Position numbers and translations under genes: made by a program
Assembly: GCA_017452325.1 (NCBI GenBank)
Contig: JAFTMR010000050.1
Span: 1 to 50,590 of the forward strand
Direction: 5' to 3'
Length of the DNA stretch: 50,590 nucleotides
Origin: Phascolarctobacterium sp.
GTDB taxonomy: Bacteria > Bacillota > Negativicutes > Acidaminococcales > Acidaminococcaceae
Notes under the pieces: generated by a model
The model's database searches: none
What the model was told of the DNA's origin: nothing
What the model saw: only the letters and a program-made list of their open reading frames with translations
In this document: positions 16,744 to 26,209 of the stretch, piece by piece
How positions within the stretch are numbered: position 1 is the first letter of the stretch
Layout: each line of letters begins with the position of its first letter

Positions 16744-17541
16744 ATGCCAACAACATTCTTCGGCTGGGTCTTCTTTCTGATGGAAGAATACGGTCCTGTT
16801 TTGCTGACCGGTGCCGGCGTTACCTTACTTCTTGCCGTTGTAGGTACCTTTATTGGTTGCTTGATTGGTTTGGTAGTAGGTATCATTCAAACTATTCCCA
16901 TGGAAGACAACGACAGCACGTTCAAAAAAGCTACGATTAAATTAACTCAACGCTTGCTTGACGCTTATGTTGAAGTGTTCCGCGGTACCCCTATGATTGT
17001 TCAAGCCATGGTTGTGTACTATGGCGCAATGAGCGTGTTTAATATTGATATGTCTCCTATGTTTGCAGGTTTCTTCGTTGTATCCATCAACACCGGTGCG
17101 TATATGGCGGAGACCGTTCGTGGTGGTATTGAATCCGTTGACCCTGGTCAAAAGGAAGCAGCAATCGCTATCGGTATGGATCACTTCCAAATTATGTATA
17201 ACGTAATTCTGCCCCAAGCGTTGCGTAACGTAATGCCCCAACTTGGTAACAACCTTATCATCAATATTAAAGATACCTCCGTATTGAACGTAATCTCCGT
17301 AACAGAATTGTACTTTGCGTCCAAATCTGCTGCAGGTGTTTACTACAAATACTTTGAAATCTTCTTCTTAACCTGCGTAATCTATTTCATTATGACCTTC
17401 ACTGCTTCCCGTCTGCTCCGTTGGGTGGAAAGCAAAATGGATGGTCCGAAAGATTATCAACTGGTTAACTATGACCCCATGGCTGATCCCTGCGGTCACG
17501 TTCCCCTGCCTACTAAAAAACAGAAAGGACGGTTTGATTGA
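16744..17541 (+). CDS. Polar amino-acid ABC transporter, permease
   Basis: 265 residues from the ATG at 16744 (AGAAAGGG 8 nt before). HisM/GlnP family: several membrane segments, the first at about 18-48. The family signature region reads [11 protein letters not shown], and the EAA loop is [32 protein letters not shown] broken over about 35 residues near 140. The long C-terminal tail after the last membrane segment is charged and cytoplasmic. The stop overlaps the ATPase start (TGATG), so the two are coupled. Confidence 0.92.
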   Translation: MPTTFFGWVFFLMEEYGPVLLTGAGVTLLLAVVGTFIGCLIGLVVGIIQTIPMEDNDSTFKKATIKLTQRLLDAYVEVFRGTPMIVQAMVVYYGAMSVFNIDMSPMFAGFFVVSINTGAYMAETVRGGIESVDPGQKEAAIAIGMDHFQIMYNVILPQALRNVMPQLGNNLIINIKDTSVLNVISVTELYFASKSAAGVYYKYFEIFFLTCVIYFIMTFTASRLLRWVESKMDGPKDYQLVNYDPMADPCGHVPLPTKKQKGRFD

Positions 17542-18287
17542 TGGCACAAGATAGAGAGCTTTTAGTATCCGTTCATGATCTGCAAAAGGCATTTGGTGAA
17601 CGCGAAATCTTAAAAGGTATTAGCTTTGACATTTATCGTGGTGACGTAGTGTGCGTTATCGGTCCTTCCGGTAGCGGCAAATCCACTCTCATCCGTTGCA
17701 TTAACTATTTGGAACATCCCACCGGTGGCGATATCTGCTATCGTGGTGAATCCGTAATGAAGCATTTTAAAAAGCTGACTCAGTTTCGTACCAAGGTTGG
17801 TATGGTATTCCAATCCTTTAATCTGTTCAACAATATGACCGTTCTGGAAAACTGCACCGTTGGTCAGATTAAGGTTTTGGGTAAATCTAAAGAGGAAGCT
17901 AAAGAAACTGCTCTTAGATATTTGAAACACGTTGGTATGGACAGCTATGTAAATGCTAAACCCCATCAGCTTTCCGGCGGTCAAAAACAACGTGTTGCCA
18001 TTGCTCGTGCGTTGGCTTTGGAACCGGAAGTTCTTTTGATGGACGAACCTACTTCTGCTCTTGACCCGGAGATGGTTGGCGAAGTATTGCGTGTTATCCG
18101 CGACTTGGCAGAATCCGGCTTTACTATGGTTATCGTAACTCACGAAATGGCTTTTGCTCGTGACGTTTCTAACCGCGTCATCTTTATCGACCAAGGCGTT
18201 ATCGCAGAGGACGACGCTCCGGACGTACTGTTCAAAAATCCGAAGAACCCCAGAACTAAGGAGTTTTTGGGACGTTTTCAACAATAA
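17541..18287 (+). CDS. Polar amino-acid ABC transporter, ATPase
   Basis: 248 residues, GlnQ-type ATPase that drives the importer. Walker [11 protein letters not shown]-loop VFQSFNLF, signature [15 protein letters not shown], Walker [16 protein letters not shown]-loop VTHEM. The start codon overlaps the permease stop by one base; GAAAGGACGG is the ribosome site within the permease end. A terminator follows. Confidence 0.94.
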   Translation: MAQDRELLVSVHDLQKAFGEREILKGISFDIYRGDVVCVIGPSGSGKSTLIRCINYLEHPTGGDICYRGESVMKHFKKLTQFRTKVGMVFQSFNLFNNMTVLENCTVGQIKVLGKSKEEAKETALRYLKHVGMDSYVNAKPHQLSGGQKQRVAIARALALEPEVLLMDEPTSALDPEMVGEVLRVIRDLAESGFTMVIVTHEMAFARDVSNRVIFIDQGVIAEDDAPDVLFKNPKNPRTKEFLGRFQQ

Positions 18288-18307
18288 GTGAACACAGCAG
18301 GATTACA

Positions 18308-18345
18308 AGCCCTAATTGTAGAATTCTACGATTAGGGCTATTCTT
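18308..18345 (+). terminator. Terminator after the amino-acid importer
   Basis: 14-bp stem with one G-U pair (18308-18321 with 18326-18339), AATT loop; the T run is weak (ATTCTT). Confidence 0.75.
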
Positions 18346-18389
18346 GTATTTTACGCAGCAATGCGTCGTATAGAAAAGAGTTGATGGTT

Positions 18390-19982
18390 ATGAAAAACTT
18401 GCGTGCAATTTTGTTTATAGTATTACTATTGTATTGCCAAATAGGCTTGGCGGCGCCTGCCTTTAAGGGAACGCTATTGTATGTTCCCTTGGATAATAGA
18501 CCTGTGTGCTTGGCATATGCAGTGCAAACCATGGAAGCGGCAGGCTGGCAGGTGAAGACGCCTCCTTTGGAATACATTGCCAATGGGGAAAGGGGAGGTA
18601 ACCCTGACGCATTGTACGATTGGTTAGTAGACAATGCTGATGAATCCCTGGCAATGATAGTTTCTTCCGACGCTTTGATTTACGGTGGTTTGGTAGATTC
18701 TAGAACACACCATCTGCCTTTGGAAGTTTTGCGTGAGCGCGCTGACAGATTGGTAGAATTAAAGAAAGAGTTTCGTGACCAACAGGTCTATGTTTTTACG
18801 ACAATCATGCGCTCACCCAAACGTAGTGCTGCTCCCGTAGAGCCTGCTTATTACAAAGAGTGGGGAGCAAGAATTTTCCGTTTAGGTGAATTGGAGGACA
18901 AGCGGGAAGCCAAGGAGATTGGTAGACGGGAGCTGCGTGAACTGAACAAGCTGCGCCAAACTATTCCCCGGGAAATTTTAGTTGATATGTATACCCGTCG
19001 CGAAAATAATATCAAGGCTACGGAGCTGCTCTTGCATGGCGTGGAAAGTGGCGATTTTGATTATCTGCTGGTTGGGCGTGATGATACTGCGGAATTTAGC
19101 CAAGCCCATCGTGAAGCAAGAGCTATGGACATTCTGGTAAACGAGCTTCCTAAAGAACGCATCCGCTTCTTCGCTGGTGCGGACCAATTAGGAATGCTGC
19201 TGCTTAGACGCGCTTCCACTAAATTGCAATATGAAATTCCCTTGGTACAAATTGTTTATGCTCCCGGCAAGGGCGGTGCCACTGTGCCTGCTTACGAGGA
19301 TGATTCCATTGCCGCAAGTGCAAGGCAACATATTTATGTAGCAGGTGGCGTGCCAATTTTGGGACATAAGCGTGCAGATTTGGTGCTTGCCATTAATACA
19401 CCCAAGGATGGCGTAACTTTGGAAGCAAGTAGTCCTGAAAATGATTACCTGGTTACTCCGGAAGTGGAGAAGTTTACTAAACTTTTGGATGTAATGGTGC
19501 GTAATGGCAAGGCTGTGGCTGTTGCGGACGTCAAGTACGGCAACGGTGCTGACAATGCCTTGGTAAGTAATATTTTTGCTCATAATTTAGAATACGGGCT
19601 TGCTGCTTACGGCGGTTGGAATACGGCAGGCAATTCTCTTGGCTATGCTTTGGCGCAAGGTTTGCTTAGTAAGCAGGTTAGTGCGGGCGATAGGGAAGAG
19701 CTTTTGCAGGTGCGTTACTTGGATGATTGGGCATATCAAGCCAACGTGCGCATGGATGTGTACCGCAATTTAATTTGGCCTAATTATTGGCAGAACAGCG
19801 GCTTTGATGCAGAGCAGATTGCGGTAGTAGAAGCTGATATTACTAATTTAATGAATAGCGTTGCAGAGCCTATGTTGGGCGAAGCTGTTAAGGATTATCG
19901 TTTTACCCTGCCTTGGAACAGAATGTTTGAGGTTTACGTGGAAAAAGCTTCTGCAACGGAAAGCTGTTCTGAAAATAAGTAA
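18390..19982 (+). CDS. DUF4127 family exported protein
   Basis: 530 residues from the ATG at 18390, placed 9 nt after GAAAAGAG. Signal peptide (about 1-23, ending GLAA). The mature N-terminus GTLLYVPLDNRPVC and the downstream SSDALIYGGLVDSR, RDDTAEFSQ and GADQLGMLLL strings are those of DUF4127, a family of unknown function found in Firmicutes. No catalytic motif that I can name. Probably its own transcription unit between a terminator and the GNAT gene. Confidence 0.8.
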   Translation: MKNLRAILFIVLLLYCQIGLAAPAFKGTLLYVPLDNRPVCLAYAVQTMEAAGWQVKTPPLEYIANGERGGNPDALYDWLVDNADESLAMIVSSDALIYGGLVDSRTHHLPLEVLRERADRLVELKKEFRDQQVYVFTTIMRSPKRSAAPVEPAYYKEWGARIFRLGELEDKREAKEIGRRELRELNKLRQTIPREILVDMYTRRENNIKATELLLHGVESGDFDYLLVGRDDTAEFSQAHREARAMDILVNELPKERIRFFAGADQLGMLLLRRASTKLQYEIPLVQIVYAPGKGGATVPAYEDDSIAASARQHIYVAGGVPILGHKRADLVLAINTPKDGVTLEASSPENDYLVTPEVEKFTKLLDVMVRNGKAVAVADVKYGNGADNALVSNIFAHNLEYGLAAYGGWNTAGNSLGYALAQGLLSKQVSAGDREELLQVRYLDDWAYQANVRMDVYRNLIWPNYWQNSGFDAEQIAVVEADITNLMNSVAEPMLGEAVKDYRFTLPWNRMFEVYVEKASATESCSENK

Positions 19983-20051
19983 GTTTTTAAATTTAGGGTA
20001 AGTTAGATTTATAAGGAAGCTTTTATTTTGTAGATTGGTGAGGGGATGTAG

Positions 20052-20648
20052 ATGAATTATAAAATTAGACCAGTGCAGTTAAGTGATGCGGAGCAGATTC
20101 TCAAAGTGTATGCTCCCTTTATAACTGATACCTGTATCTCTTTTGAATACACTGTACCGACTTTGGAAGAATTTACCCAACGGATAAAGGGAATCGCTGC
20201 GGAATATCCTTACATAGTTTTAGAAGCTGAGGATGAAATTGTAGGATATGCCTACGCCCACCGTTACTTGGAGCGGGTTGCTTACAGTTGGGACGTGGAA
20301 GTAACGATTTATCTGTCACCGCAGGCCCAGGGCAGGGGCTTGGGCGTAGTTTTGTATGACGCCTTGGAAAAACTGATGGCGCTGCAAAATATTAAGAACC
20401 TTTATTCCTGCATCACAGGGGATAATGTGCATAGCATTGAGATGCACCGCGCCATTGGTTACGAATTTATTGGAACCTTTCCCAAAGCAGGCTTTAAGCA
20501 CGATAGATGGTTAGACGTTGTGTGGATGGCAAAGAGCATTGGGGAGAAGGAAGAGGCTCCGCTGCCTTTCGTTAAGTTTCCGGAAGTGGATGCTGTGGAA
20601 GCACAAAAGGTTATGCGAGAAATTAACTTGTGTTTAGAAAAGAATTAA
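20052..20648 (+). CDS. GNAT N-acetyltransferase, phosphinothricin/methionine-sulfoximine type
   Basis: 198 residues. One GNAT domain (about 1-165): N-terminal IRPVQLSDAEQILKVYAPFI, WDVEVTIYLSPQAQGRGLG with the acetyl-CoA loop QGRGLG, then GDNVHSIEMHRAIGYEFIG and FKHDRWLDVVWM. These are the marks of the YwnH/MddA/PAT group that acetylates glutamate analogues. A 30-residue tail follows that I do not recognise. Ribosome site GAGGGG. The natural substrate is not certain. Confidence 0.85.
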   Translation: MNYKIRPVQLSDAEQILKVYAPFITDTCISFEYTVPTLEEFTQRIKGIAAEYPYIVLEAEDEIVGYAYAHRYLERVAYSWDVEVTIYLSPQAQGRGLGVVLYDALEKLMALQNIKNLYSCITGDNVHSIEMHRAIGYEFIGTFPKAGFKHDRWLDVVWMAKSIGEKEEAPLPFVKFPEVDAVEAQKVMREINLCLEKN

Positions 20649-20660
20649 CGTATAAAAAAT

Positions 20661-20864
20661 AAAACAAAGAAATACCTGCTTATCGCAACACTCAAACGCG
20701 ACGCTCCTTTTAGTATGAAAATATCGCTGGTCACATATGCGCTTCGTAGTTTATCCAAGCTTTTATAAACTACAGCTTAGGATGTGCCCTTAGCGATATT
20801 TTCTTTAATTTGTGTCGCTGCTTATTTCGAATCGTTGCTTTATAAGCAGGTATTTCTTTGTTTT
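20661..20864. repeat. 204-bp foldback element with perfect 23-bp arms, overlapping the end of the asparaginase gene
   Basis: Bases 20661-20683 are the exact reverse complement of 20842-20864. Inside are further nested pairs: GCGAC with GTCGC, GAAAATATCGCT with AGCGATATTTTC, and an apical hairpin GTAGTTTAT with ATAAACTAC. The whole can fold as one long interrupted stem. The right arm encodes the last residues and part of the stop codon of the asparaginase on the minus strand. It fills the space between two convergent genes. Confidence 0.85.
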
Positions 20865-21790
20865 CCAAGCTCTTTCATTAATTTGGTAAGAGCTGCTTCG
20901 ATTGTAAGGCTTCCAGCGGATTCGGCACCGAGCTTTTTAGCGAGAGTACCGATGGGGTAAACAGAAAGATTCACTCCGTCGTAGATGCATTGGGTTGCAC
21001 AAAGGACGCGCACGCCATTAGTAATAAGCTTTTCGACCATGGGGAGCCAGTTGTTTTCGTCATTAGGCACCCCGCCCGCGCCGAAGCTTTCTAAAATTAC
21101 ACCTTTGTACCCGCGGTCAAGGTAGTAGTTTAAAATGTCCGGTGCTAAACCGGGGGTAACCTTCACAACGGCAACCCTTTTTTCTAAAGCGGTATCAACA
21201 CTAAAGGTTTCGCCACTTGTTCCTGCGCCTTCGTAAGAGTTCCAGTTTAGAGTATGCTCGTCAATGGTTGCCAAAGGTTCGCAGTTAATGCTGTAGAAGC
21301 CGTCAAAGTTTTCACTGCACATTTTCTTAGCACGCAAGCCGTCAATGACAAACCTTCCGAAAACGAGGGCAACGCCTTGCAAATTGCTTGTCGCCGCCAA
21401 GAATGCGTGGTACACATTGGCTTTGGCGTCGGTTCCTTTTGCTTCGATGGGAAGCTGGGCTCCCGTAAAGACGACGGGTTTCTTGCATCCTTTTACCATC
21501 CAGCTTAAAGCCGCTGAGGAATACGCCATAGTGTCCGTACCATGGGTAATGACGAAACCGTCGTAATTGTGGTAATCAGCAGCAAGGGCTTCTGCCATAA
21601 TCTGCCAGTGCTTGGGAGCAATGTTGCTACTGTCCAAATTTAAAATTTGTTTATAATCAATATGGCACAAGCCTGTCAGTTCAGGAACTAAAGCAGCCAT
21701 TGCCTTGCCGTCAAGAGCAGGGACAAGTCCATCAGCAGAGGGAACGCTGGCGATGGTTCCTCCTGTGCCAAGCATTAAGATTTTTTTCAT
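20840..21790 (-). CDS. ansA: Type I L-asparaginase (AnsA)
   Basis: 316 residues from the ATG at 21790 on the minus strand (TTGGAGG upstream; a start at 21802 lies within the ribosome site). Hydrolyses asparagine to aspartate and ammonia. The first catalytic Thr is in LGTGGTIAS and the second in VITHGTDTMAYSS. The C-terminal strand-swap region is normal (GAGGVPN, VRVLCATQC). No signal peptide, so cytoplasmic. The last seven residues (KQRNTCL) and stop are encoded in the perfect arm of the 204-bp foldback element, so this tail is probably element-derived. Confidence 0.93.
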   Translation of the reverse strand: MKKILMLGTGGTIASVPSADGLVPALDGKAMAALVPELTGLCHIDYKQILNLDSSNIAPKHWQIMAEALAADYHNYDGFVITHGTDTMAYSSAALSWMVKGCKKPVVFTGAQLPIEAKGTDAKANVYHAFLAATSNLQGVALVFGRFVIDGLRAKKMCSENFDGFYSINCEPLATIDEHTLNWNSYEGAGTSGETFSVDTALEKRVAVVKVTPGLAPDILNYYLDRGYKGVILESFGAGGVPNDENNWLPMVEKLITNGVRVLCATQCIYDGVNLSVYPIGTLAKKLGAESAGSLTIEAALTKLMKELGKQRNTCL

Positions 21791-21825
21791 GGGTGCCTCC
21801 AAAAAAAGAAGTTGTTACGATTTTA

Positions 21826-21855
21826 ATTATAACATTTCATTTCGAAAACTGTCAT
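21826..21855 (-). promoter_or_regulatory. Promoter of ansA
   Basis: On the minus strand, -10 TATAAT (21831-21826) and -35 ATGACA (21855-21850) with an 18-bp spacer, 36 bp ahead of the ATG. Confidence 0.55.
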
Positions 21856-21957
21856 CAAAAAGGAGAGAGGGACAAAAAAAGTCCGTATGTGGATTTACAA
21901 GTCCCTGCAATTTTACACTGATTTAACGAAAAAATGTCACAAATTTGACGTTTTTCC

Positions 21958-21987
21958 TTGACAAGCTTCTGCGTTCCACTTTAAAAT
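21958..21987 (+). promoter_or_regulatory. Promoter of the carbohydrate importer operon
   Basis: -35 TTGACA (21958-21963), 18-bp spacer, -10 TAAAAT (21982-21987). It lies in the divergent gap between ansA and the binding protein gene. Confidence 0.65.
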
Positions 21988-22040
21988 GAAGATAGTTGAT
22001 TTAGATTTTAATACTTTCTTAGTTTAAGGAGGAGTAACAC

Positions 22041-23336
22041 ATGAATTTGAAAAAAGTATTAGCTGCTGCTATGGTTTCCCTGTTTGCAACCGGCGCAATC
22101 GTAGGTTGCGGTGGCGGCGAAAAGAAACAAGCTGACGCTGGCAAAAAAGTACAAATCGAATATTGGCACGTAGCTGCTGAAAGCTTCGGCGGCGCTACCG
22201 TTAAAGAATTGGTAAAAGACTTTAACGCTAAAAACCCTGGCATCGAAGTTGTAGAAAAATACAACCCGGATATGTACAAAGGCTTGACCCAAAACTTGCA
22301 AGCTACTATTGCTTCCGGTAAAAACCCGGACGTTGTTCAAATGGGTTATTCTTTCTTGAACTACGCTGCTGAAAACTTCCAATCCGTAAATCTGAATGAC
22401 GCGTTCGCTAAAGCTGGCGACCCGAAATTCTTGCAAGACAACTTCCTGCCCAACGTATTGGAATTGGCTCAAACCGAAGATGGCAAACAAGTTGGCTTGC
22501 CTTACTCCATTTCCGTACCCGTTCTGTACTACAACCCGGAAATCTTCGCAGCTGCTGGCTTGAAAGAAGCTCCGAAAACCTGGGCTGAAGTTAAATCTTA
22601 TGCAAAAACCATTAAAGACAAAACCGGCAACATGGGCTTCTTCATGCAAGAATATGCTGACAACTGGGCTCAACAAGCTATCATTGAATCCAATGGCGGC
22701 GTAATGCTGAAAAAAGTTGACGGTAAAGTTCAAGCTGGTTTCGATACTCCGGAAGCTGCAGAAGCTTTCCAATTGATGGCTGATATGGTTAAAGATGGCA
22801 GCGGCTTGCACGCTACCAACGAAGAAGGCTTCCAAGCTTACCTGTCCGGCAAACTGGGTATGGTTTGCACCACCATCGGTAAACGTGCTAACTTCGAAAA
22901 AACCGCTAAATTCCCTGTTAAAGTTGCATCCTTCCCTGAATTCGAAGGCAAACCGGTTCGCGTTGCTGCAGGCGGTAACTTCTTGATGGTATTCTCCAAA
23001 GATGCTGCAAAAGAAAAAGCTGCTTGTGAATTCATTAAATACTTGCAATCTCCTGAAGCTCTCGTAAAATGGTCTACCGGCACTGGCTACCTGCCGCCTC
23101 GCAAAGGCATTGCTGAAGATCCCAAAGGCTTCAAGAAAATGGCTGAAGAAAACCAAAACATTCAAGTTGCTTTGTCCTTGATGCCGAAAGCTGTTAAATG
23201 GGCTTCTTTCCCCGGTGCTAATGGCTTGCAAGCTGAACAAATGTTGATCGACGTTCGCGACGTAATTCTGAGCGGCGAGAAACCGGCTGCAGAAGCACTG
23301 AAAGAAACTGCTAAAAAGGTTAACGATTTGCTGTAA
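22041..23336 (+). CDS. UgpB-like carbohydrate/glycerol-phosphate ABC transporter, substrate-binding lipoprotein
   Basis: 431 residues, SBP_bac_1 family. Lipobox VGC at about residue 23 followed by GGGEKKQ, so a lipoprotein. IEYWHVAAESFGGATVKELV, ASGKNPDVVQMG, LPYSISVPVLYYNPE, and GTGYLPPRKG resemble UgpB, the sn-glycerol-3-phosphate/glycerophosphodiester receptor, but other sugars are possible. First gene of an operon with two permeases, an ATPase and a TIM-barrel epimerase. A hairpin after it would lower expression of the downstream genes relative to this one. Confidence 0.88.
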   Translation: MNLKKVLAAAMVSLFATGAIVGCGGGEKKQADAGKKVQIEYWHVAAESFGGATVKELVKDFNAKNPGIEVVEKYNPDMYKGLTQNLQATIASGKNPDVVQMGYSFLNYAAENFQSVNLNDAFAKAGDPKFLQDNFLPNVLELAQTEDGKQVGLPYSISVPVLYYNPEIFAAAGLKEAPKTWAEVKSYAKTIKDKTGNMGFFMQEYADNWAQQAIIESNGGVMLKKVDGKVQAGFDTPEAAEAFQLMADMVKDGSGLHATNEEGFQAYLSGKLGMVCTTIGKRANFEKTAKFPVKVASFPEFEGKPVRVAAGGNFLMVFSKDAAKEKAACEFIKYLQSPEALVKWSTGTGYLPPRKGIAEDPKGFKKMAEENQNIQVALSLMPKAVKWASFPGANGLQAEQMLIDVRDVILSGEKPAAEALKETAKKVNDLL

Positions 23337-23344
23337 TGTATTTG

Positions 23345-23371
23345 AGGGCTGTCTCTTTAGAGGCAGCCCTT
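23345..23371 (+). terminator. Intercistronic hairpin after the binding-protein gene
   Basis: 11-bp stem with one G-U pair around TTTA (AGGGCTGTCTC with GAGGCAGCCCT). The T run comes several bases later, so it may be a partial terminator or an RNA-stabilising hairpin. Confidence 0.6.
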
Positions 23372-23431
23372 CTATGTGTTTTTTTGGATAGCTTTAAAAA
23401 TGACTATTTTTGACTTGTTTGAGGAGTATTT

Positions 23432-24310
23432 ATGAGTAAAAATGTCAAGGAAGCTTTTTGGTATTTGATTCCGTCCGTAATACTTTTCTTAGTATTCTTC
23501 TATTGGCCGCTGATTCAAAACATCTATCTGAGCTTCTTTTCTTGGAATATGGTAAGCCCCACCATGAAATATGTGGGCTTCAAAAACTTCGCTGAGATCT
23601 TATCCAGCCCTGAGCTGATTAAGATTATGATTAACACTGTGTTCTATGTTGGCTTCATGTTGATTTTGATCTTTGTACTGCCCTACTTCTATTCTTATAT
23701 TTTGGGTCATCTCATCAAAAAATGGAGTAACTTCTACCGTAGTGCATTGTTCTTGCCGGCAACCTTGTCCTTGGCTGTAGCAAGTATCTTGTTCTTGTGG
23801 ATTTACAATCCTTTGGCTGGTCCTATTAATATCATTCTCAGTATGTTTGATATTACTTCTCCCAGATGGTTTAAAGAAAACTATTTGGTAATTTTCGCAA
23901 TCTGCTCCATCGTTGGTTGGAAGTTCTTTGGCTACAACCTGATTGTTATGTTGGCGGCAATGGTTGCTGTTCCCAAAGAAATGATTGAAGCTGCTAAATT
24001 GGAAAACGCTTCCAACTGGGTAATCTTCAAAAAAATCATTTTGCCGATGACCTCTTCCACTGCTATATATGTATTTACTATTACTGTAGTATTCAGTTTG
24101 CAACATATTTTGGTACCTGTAAACATGCTCACCTACGGTGGCCCTGACCAAGGTTCTTCTAACTTGGTTTACATCGTTTACCAATATGCATTTACCTTCT
24201 TCCAAACCGGTAAAGCTGCTGCTTACGCTGTAATCACTATGTTCGTTTATATGGCATTCCTTTATGTGAAGAATAAATATCTGGAGAAGAAAGTATATTA
24301 TGAAAACTGA
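23432..24310 (+). CDS. UgpA/MalF-like ABC permease
   Basis: 292 residues with about six membrane segments; the first is at about 10-35 (LIPSVILFLVFFYWPLIQ). The EAA loop is EMIEAAKLENASNWVIFKKI followed by ILPM. GGPDQGSSNLVYIVYQYAF is typical of UgpA/MalF-type subunits. GAGGAG ribosome site. The end overlaps the next permease by 11 bp. Partner of the binding protein at 22041. Confidence 0.93.
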   Translation: MSKNVKEAFWYLIPSVILFLVFFYWPLIQNIYLSFFSWNMVSPTMKYVGFKNFAEILSSPELIKIMINTVFYVGFMLILIFVLPYFYSYILGHLIKKWSNFYRSALFLPATLSLAVASILFLWIYNPLAGPINIILSMFDITSPRWFKENYLVIFAICSIVGWKFFGYNLIVMLAAMVAVPKEMIEAAKLENASNWVIFKKIILPMTSSTAIYVFTITVVFSLQHILVPVNMLTYGGPDQGSSNLVYIVYQYAFTFFQTGKAAAYAVITMFVYMAFLYVKNKYLEKKVYYEN

Positions 24311-25127
24311 GACAAGAAACGAATTAATTTGGCATGGTTTCCTGGTTGTAGCTATCTTCTTAACTTTGTGGCCCATCGTGTTCATGATTTCCACTTCCTT
24401 CAAAGACTTGAGCCAAGTATTTGAATCTACCTTGAACCCGTTGCCTTGGCCTATTACTTTTGATAACTATACTACCGTATTAGGAAACTTCCCCTTATTT
24501 ACTTATATCTGGAACACTTTCCTGATTGCAGCAATTGTTACTGTTTCTAAAACTTTGACTAGTGTTTTGTCTGCATTTGCTTTTGTATATTATGATTTCA
24601 AATATAAAGAAAGCCTTTTCAACGGTATGTTGTTGACCTTCTTTATCCCTATCACCGTATTGGTTATGCCCAACTATTTGATGATGTCCAAACTTGGCCT
24701 TTTGAACACTCCTTGGGGTGTTGTATTGCCTTGCTTGGTAGACGGTATGGGTGTATTCCTGATGCGTCAAACCATGCGTTGCGTACCTAAAGCGCTTCTC
24801 GAAGCTGCTATTTTGGACGGTGCTAAACCTCGCCAAGTTTTGACCAAAGTTATTCTGCCTTTGATCAAACCTGCATTGTTGGCTAACTCCATCCTGTTCT
24901 TCATTAACTCTTGGAACGAATATTTCTGGCCCTTGCTGATTTTGCAAGATAAAGATTCCTACACTTTGCCCTTGGCGTTGCAAATGTTTATCAGTGCCGA
25001 AGGTGGCAGTGAATGGGGTATTGCAATGGCAGTAGCAACTTTGACAAGTTTGCCGCCGTTGATTTTGTATGGTTTCTGCCAAAAATTCATTATCAATACA
25101 TTTATGAGCTCGGGGGTTAAAGGCTAA
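24300..25127 (+). CDS. UgpE/MalG-like ABC permease
   Basis: 275 residues, six predicted membrane segments. The EAA loop is LLEAAILDGAKPRQVLTKV then ILPLIKPAL, and SWNEYFWPLL is the usual MalG-type ending region. Starts 11 bp inside the preceding permease gene and its stop shares a base with the ATPase ATG (TAATG), so the three are translationally coupled. Confidence 0.93.
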   Translation: MKTETRNELIWHGFLVVAIFLTLWPIVFMISTSFKDLSQVFESTLNPLPWPITFDNYTTVLGNFPLFTYIWNTFLIAAIVTVSKTLTSVLSAFAFVYYDFKYKESLFNGMLLTFFIPITVLVMPNYLMMSKLGLLNTPWGVVLPCLVDGMGVFLMRQTMRCVPKALLEAAILDGAKPRQVLTKVILPLIKPALLANSILFFINSWNEYFWPLLILQDKDSYTLPLALQMFISAEGGSEWGIAMAVATLTSLPPLILYGFCQKFIINTFMSSGVKG

Positions 25128-26206
25128 TGGAACATAGTATTGTATTTTCTCACGTAGATAAAGCATACGGTAAAACCGTTGTTATTAAAGACTTAAACTT
25201 AGAAATTCGCAGAGGCGAACGTTTAATTCTCTTGGGACCTTCTGGTTGCGGTAAAACTACTACCCTGCGCATGATGGCAGGCTTTGAAGATATCTCCGCT
25301 GGCGAACTTTACATGGATGGTAAAGTTGTAAATGATGTTCCTCCCGGAGAACGTAATATTGCAATGGTATTCCAAAGCTATGCATTGTTCCCCCACTTGA
25401 GCGTATGGGACAACATCACCTTTGGTTTGGTATTGCAAAAACTTCCTAAAGAAGAAATCGAAAAACGTACTTACCAAGCATTGGACATCCTCCACTTGCG
25501 TGGGCAAGAACACAAAAAGACGCACGAACTGTCTGGTGGTCAAAAACAACGTGTTGCTCTGTGTCGTGCGCTTGTTAAACAATCTCCCTTCTTCTTCTTG
25601 GACGAACCTCTTTCCAACCTTGACGCTCAATTGCGCCAAAAAGCTCGTACTGAATTGGTAAAAATTCACGAAATGTTCCGTCCTACTATGGTTTATGTAA
25701 CCCATGACCAAATCGAAGCAATGACCGTTGCTGACCGTATTGCGGTTATGAATAAAGGTAAAGTTCAACAAATCGATACTCCGGATACCATTTACCATCA
25801 TCCGGCAAACGTATTTGTTGCAACCTTCATCGGTTCTCCTGCAATGAACGTAGTTAAAGCTCGCATTGAAGGCACCAAAATTGTAATTGGTGAATGCGCT
25901 GTTGAAATCCCTGCTGAATGGCTTAAAATCGTTGGCACTCGTAAAGAAGTTATCTTCGGTTTGCGTCCTGAAGCAGCTAAACCTAACTTTGACAATGCCA
26001 TGGTTAAAGGTACCGTTGACTTCTTGGAAAATACCGGTAACCTTAAAACTGCTAGCTTGACTTTGGCTGATGGTCAAAACTTCTTTATCCAAGATAGCAA
26101 CCAAAACATTGACCTGCGTAATGTTAGCGGCTTTGACTTTGATTGGACTAATGTAAACTTGTTTGACGTGGAAACCGAAATGAACATCGGTTACGTGAAG
26201 GAGTAA
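25127..26206 (+). CDS. UgpC/MsmX-like ABC transporter ATPase
   Basis: 359 residues: nucleotide-binding domain plus a C-terminal TOBE-like region (about 240-355), the layout of MalK/UgpC sugar-importer ATPases. Walker A GPSGCGKTT, Q-loop VFQSYALFPH, signature [15 protein letters not shown], Walker B FFFLDEPLSNLD, H-loop VTHDQIEAMT. The Cys within the post-signature helix (ALCRAL instead of ALARAL) is unusual but not at a catalytic site. It energises the two permeases just upstream. Confidence 0.94.
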   Translation: MEHSIVFSHVDKAYGKTVVIKDLNLEIRRGERLILLGPSGCGKTTTLRMMAGFEDISAGELYMDGKVVNDVPPGERNIAMVFQSYALFPHLSVWDNITFGLVLQKLPKEEIEKRTYQALDILHLRGQEHKKTHELSGGQKQRVALCRALVKQSPFFFLDEPLSNLDAQLRQKARTELVKIHEMFRPTMVYVTHDQIEAMTVADRIAVMNKGKVQQIDTPDTIYHHPANVFVATFIGSPAMNVVKARIEGTKIVIGECAVEIPAEWLKIVGTRKEVIFGLRPEAAKPNFDNAMVKGTVDFLENTGNLKTASLTLADGQNFFIQDSNQNIDLRNVSGFDFDWTNVNLFDVETEMNIGYVKE

Positions 26207-26209
26207 GAA

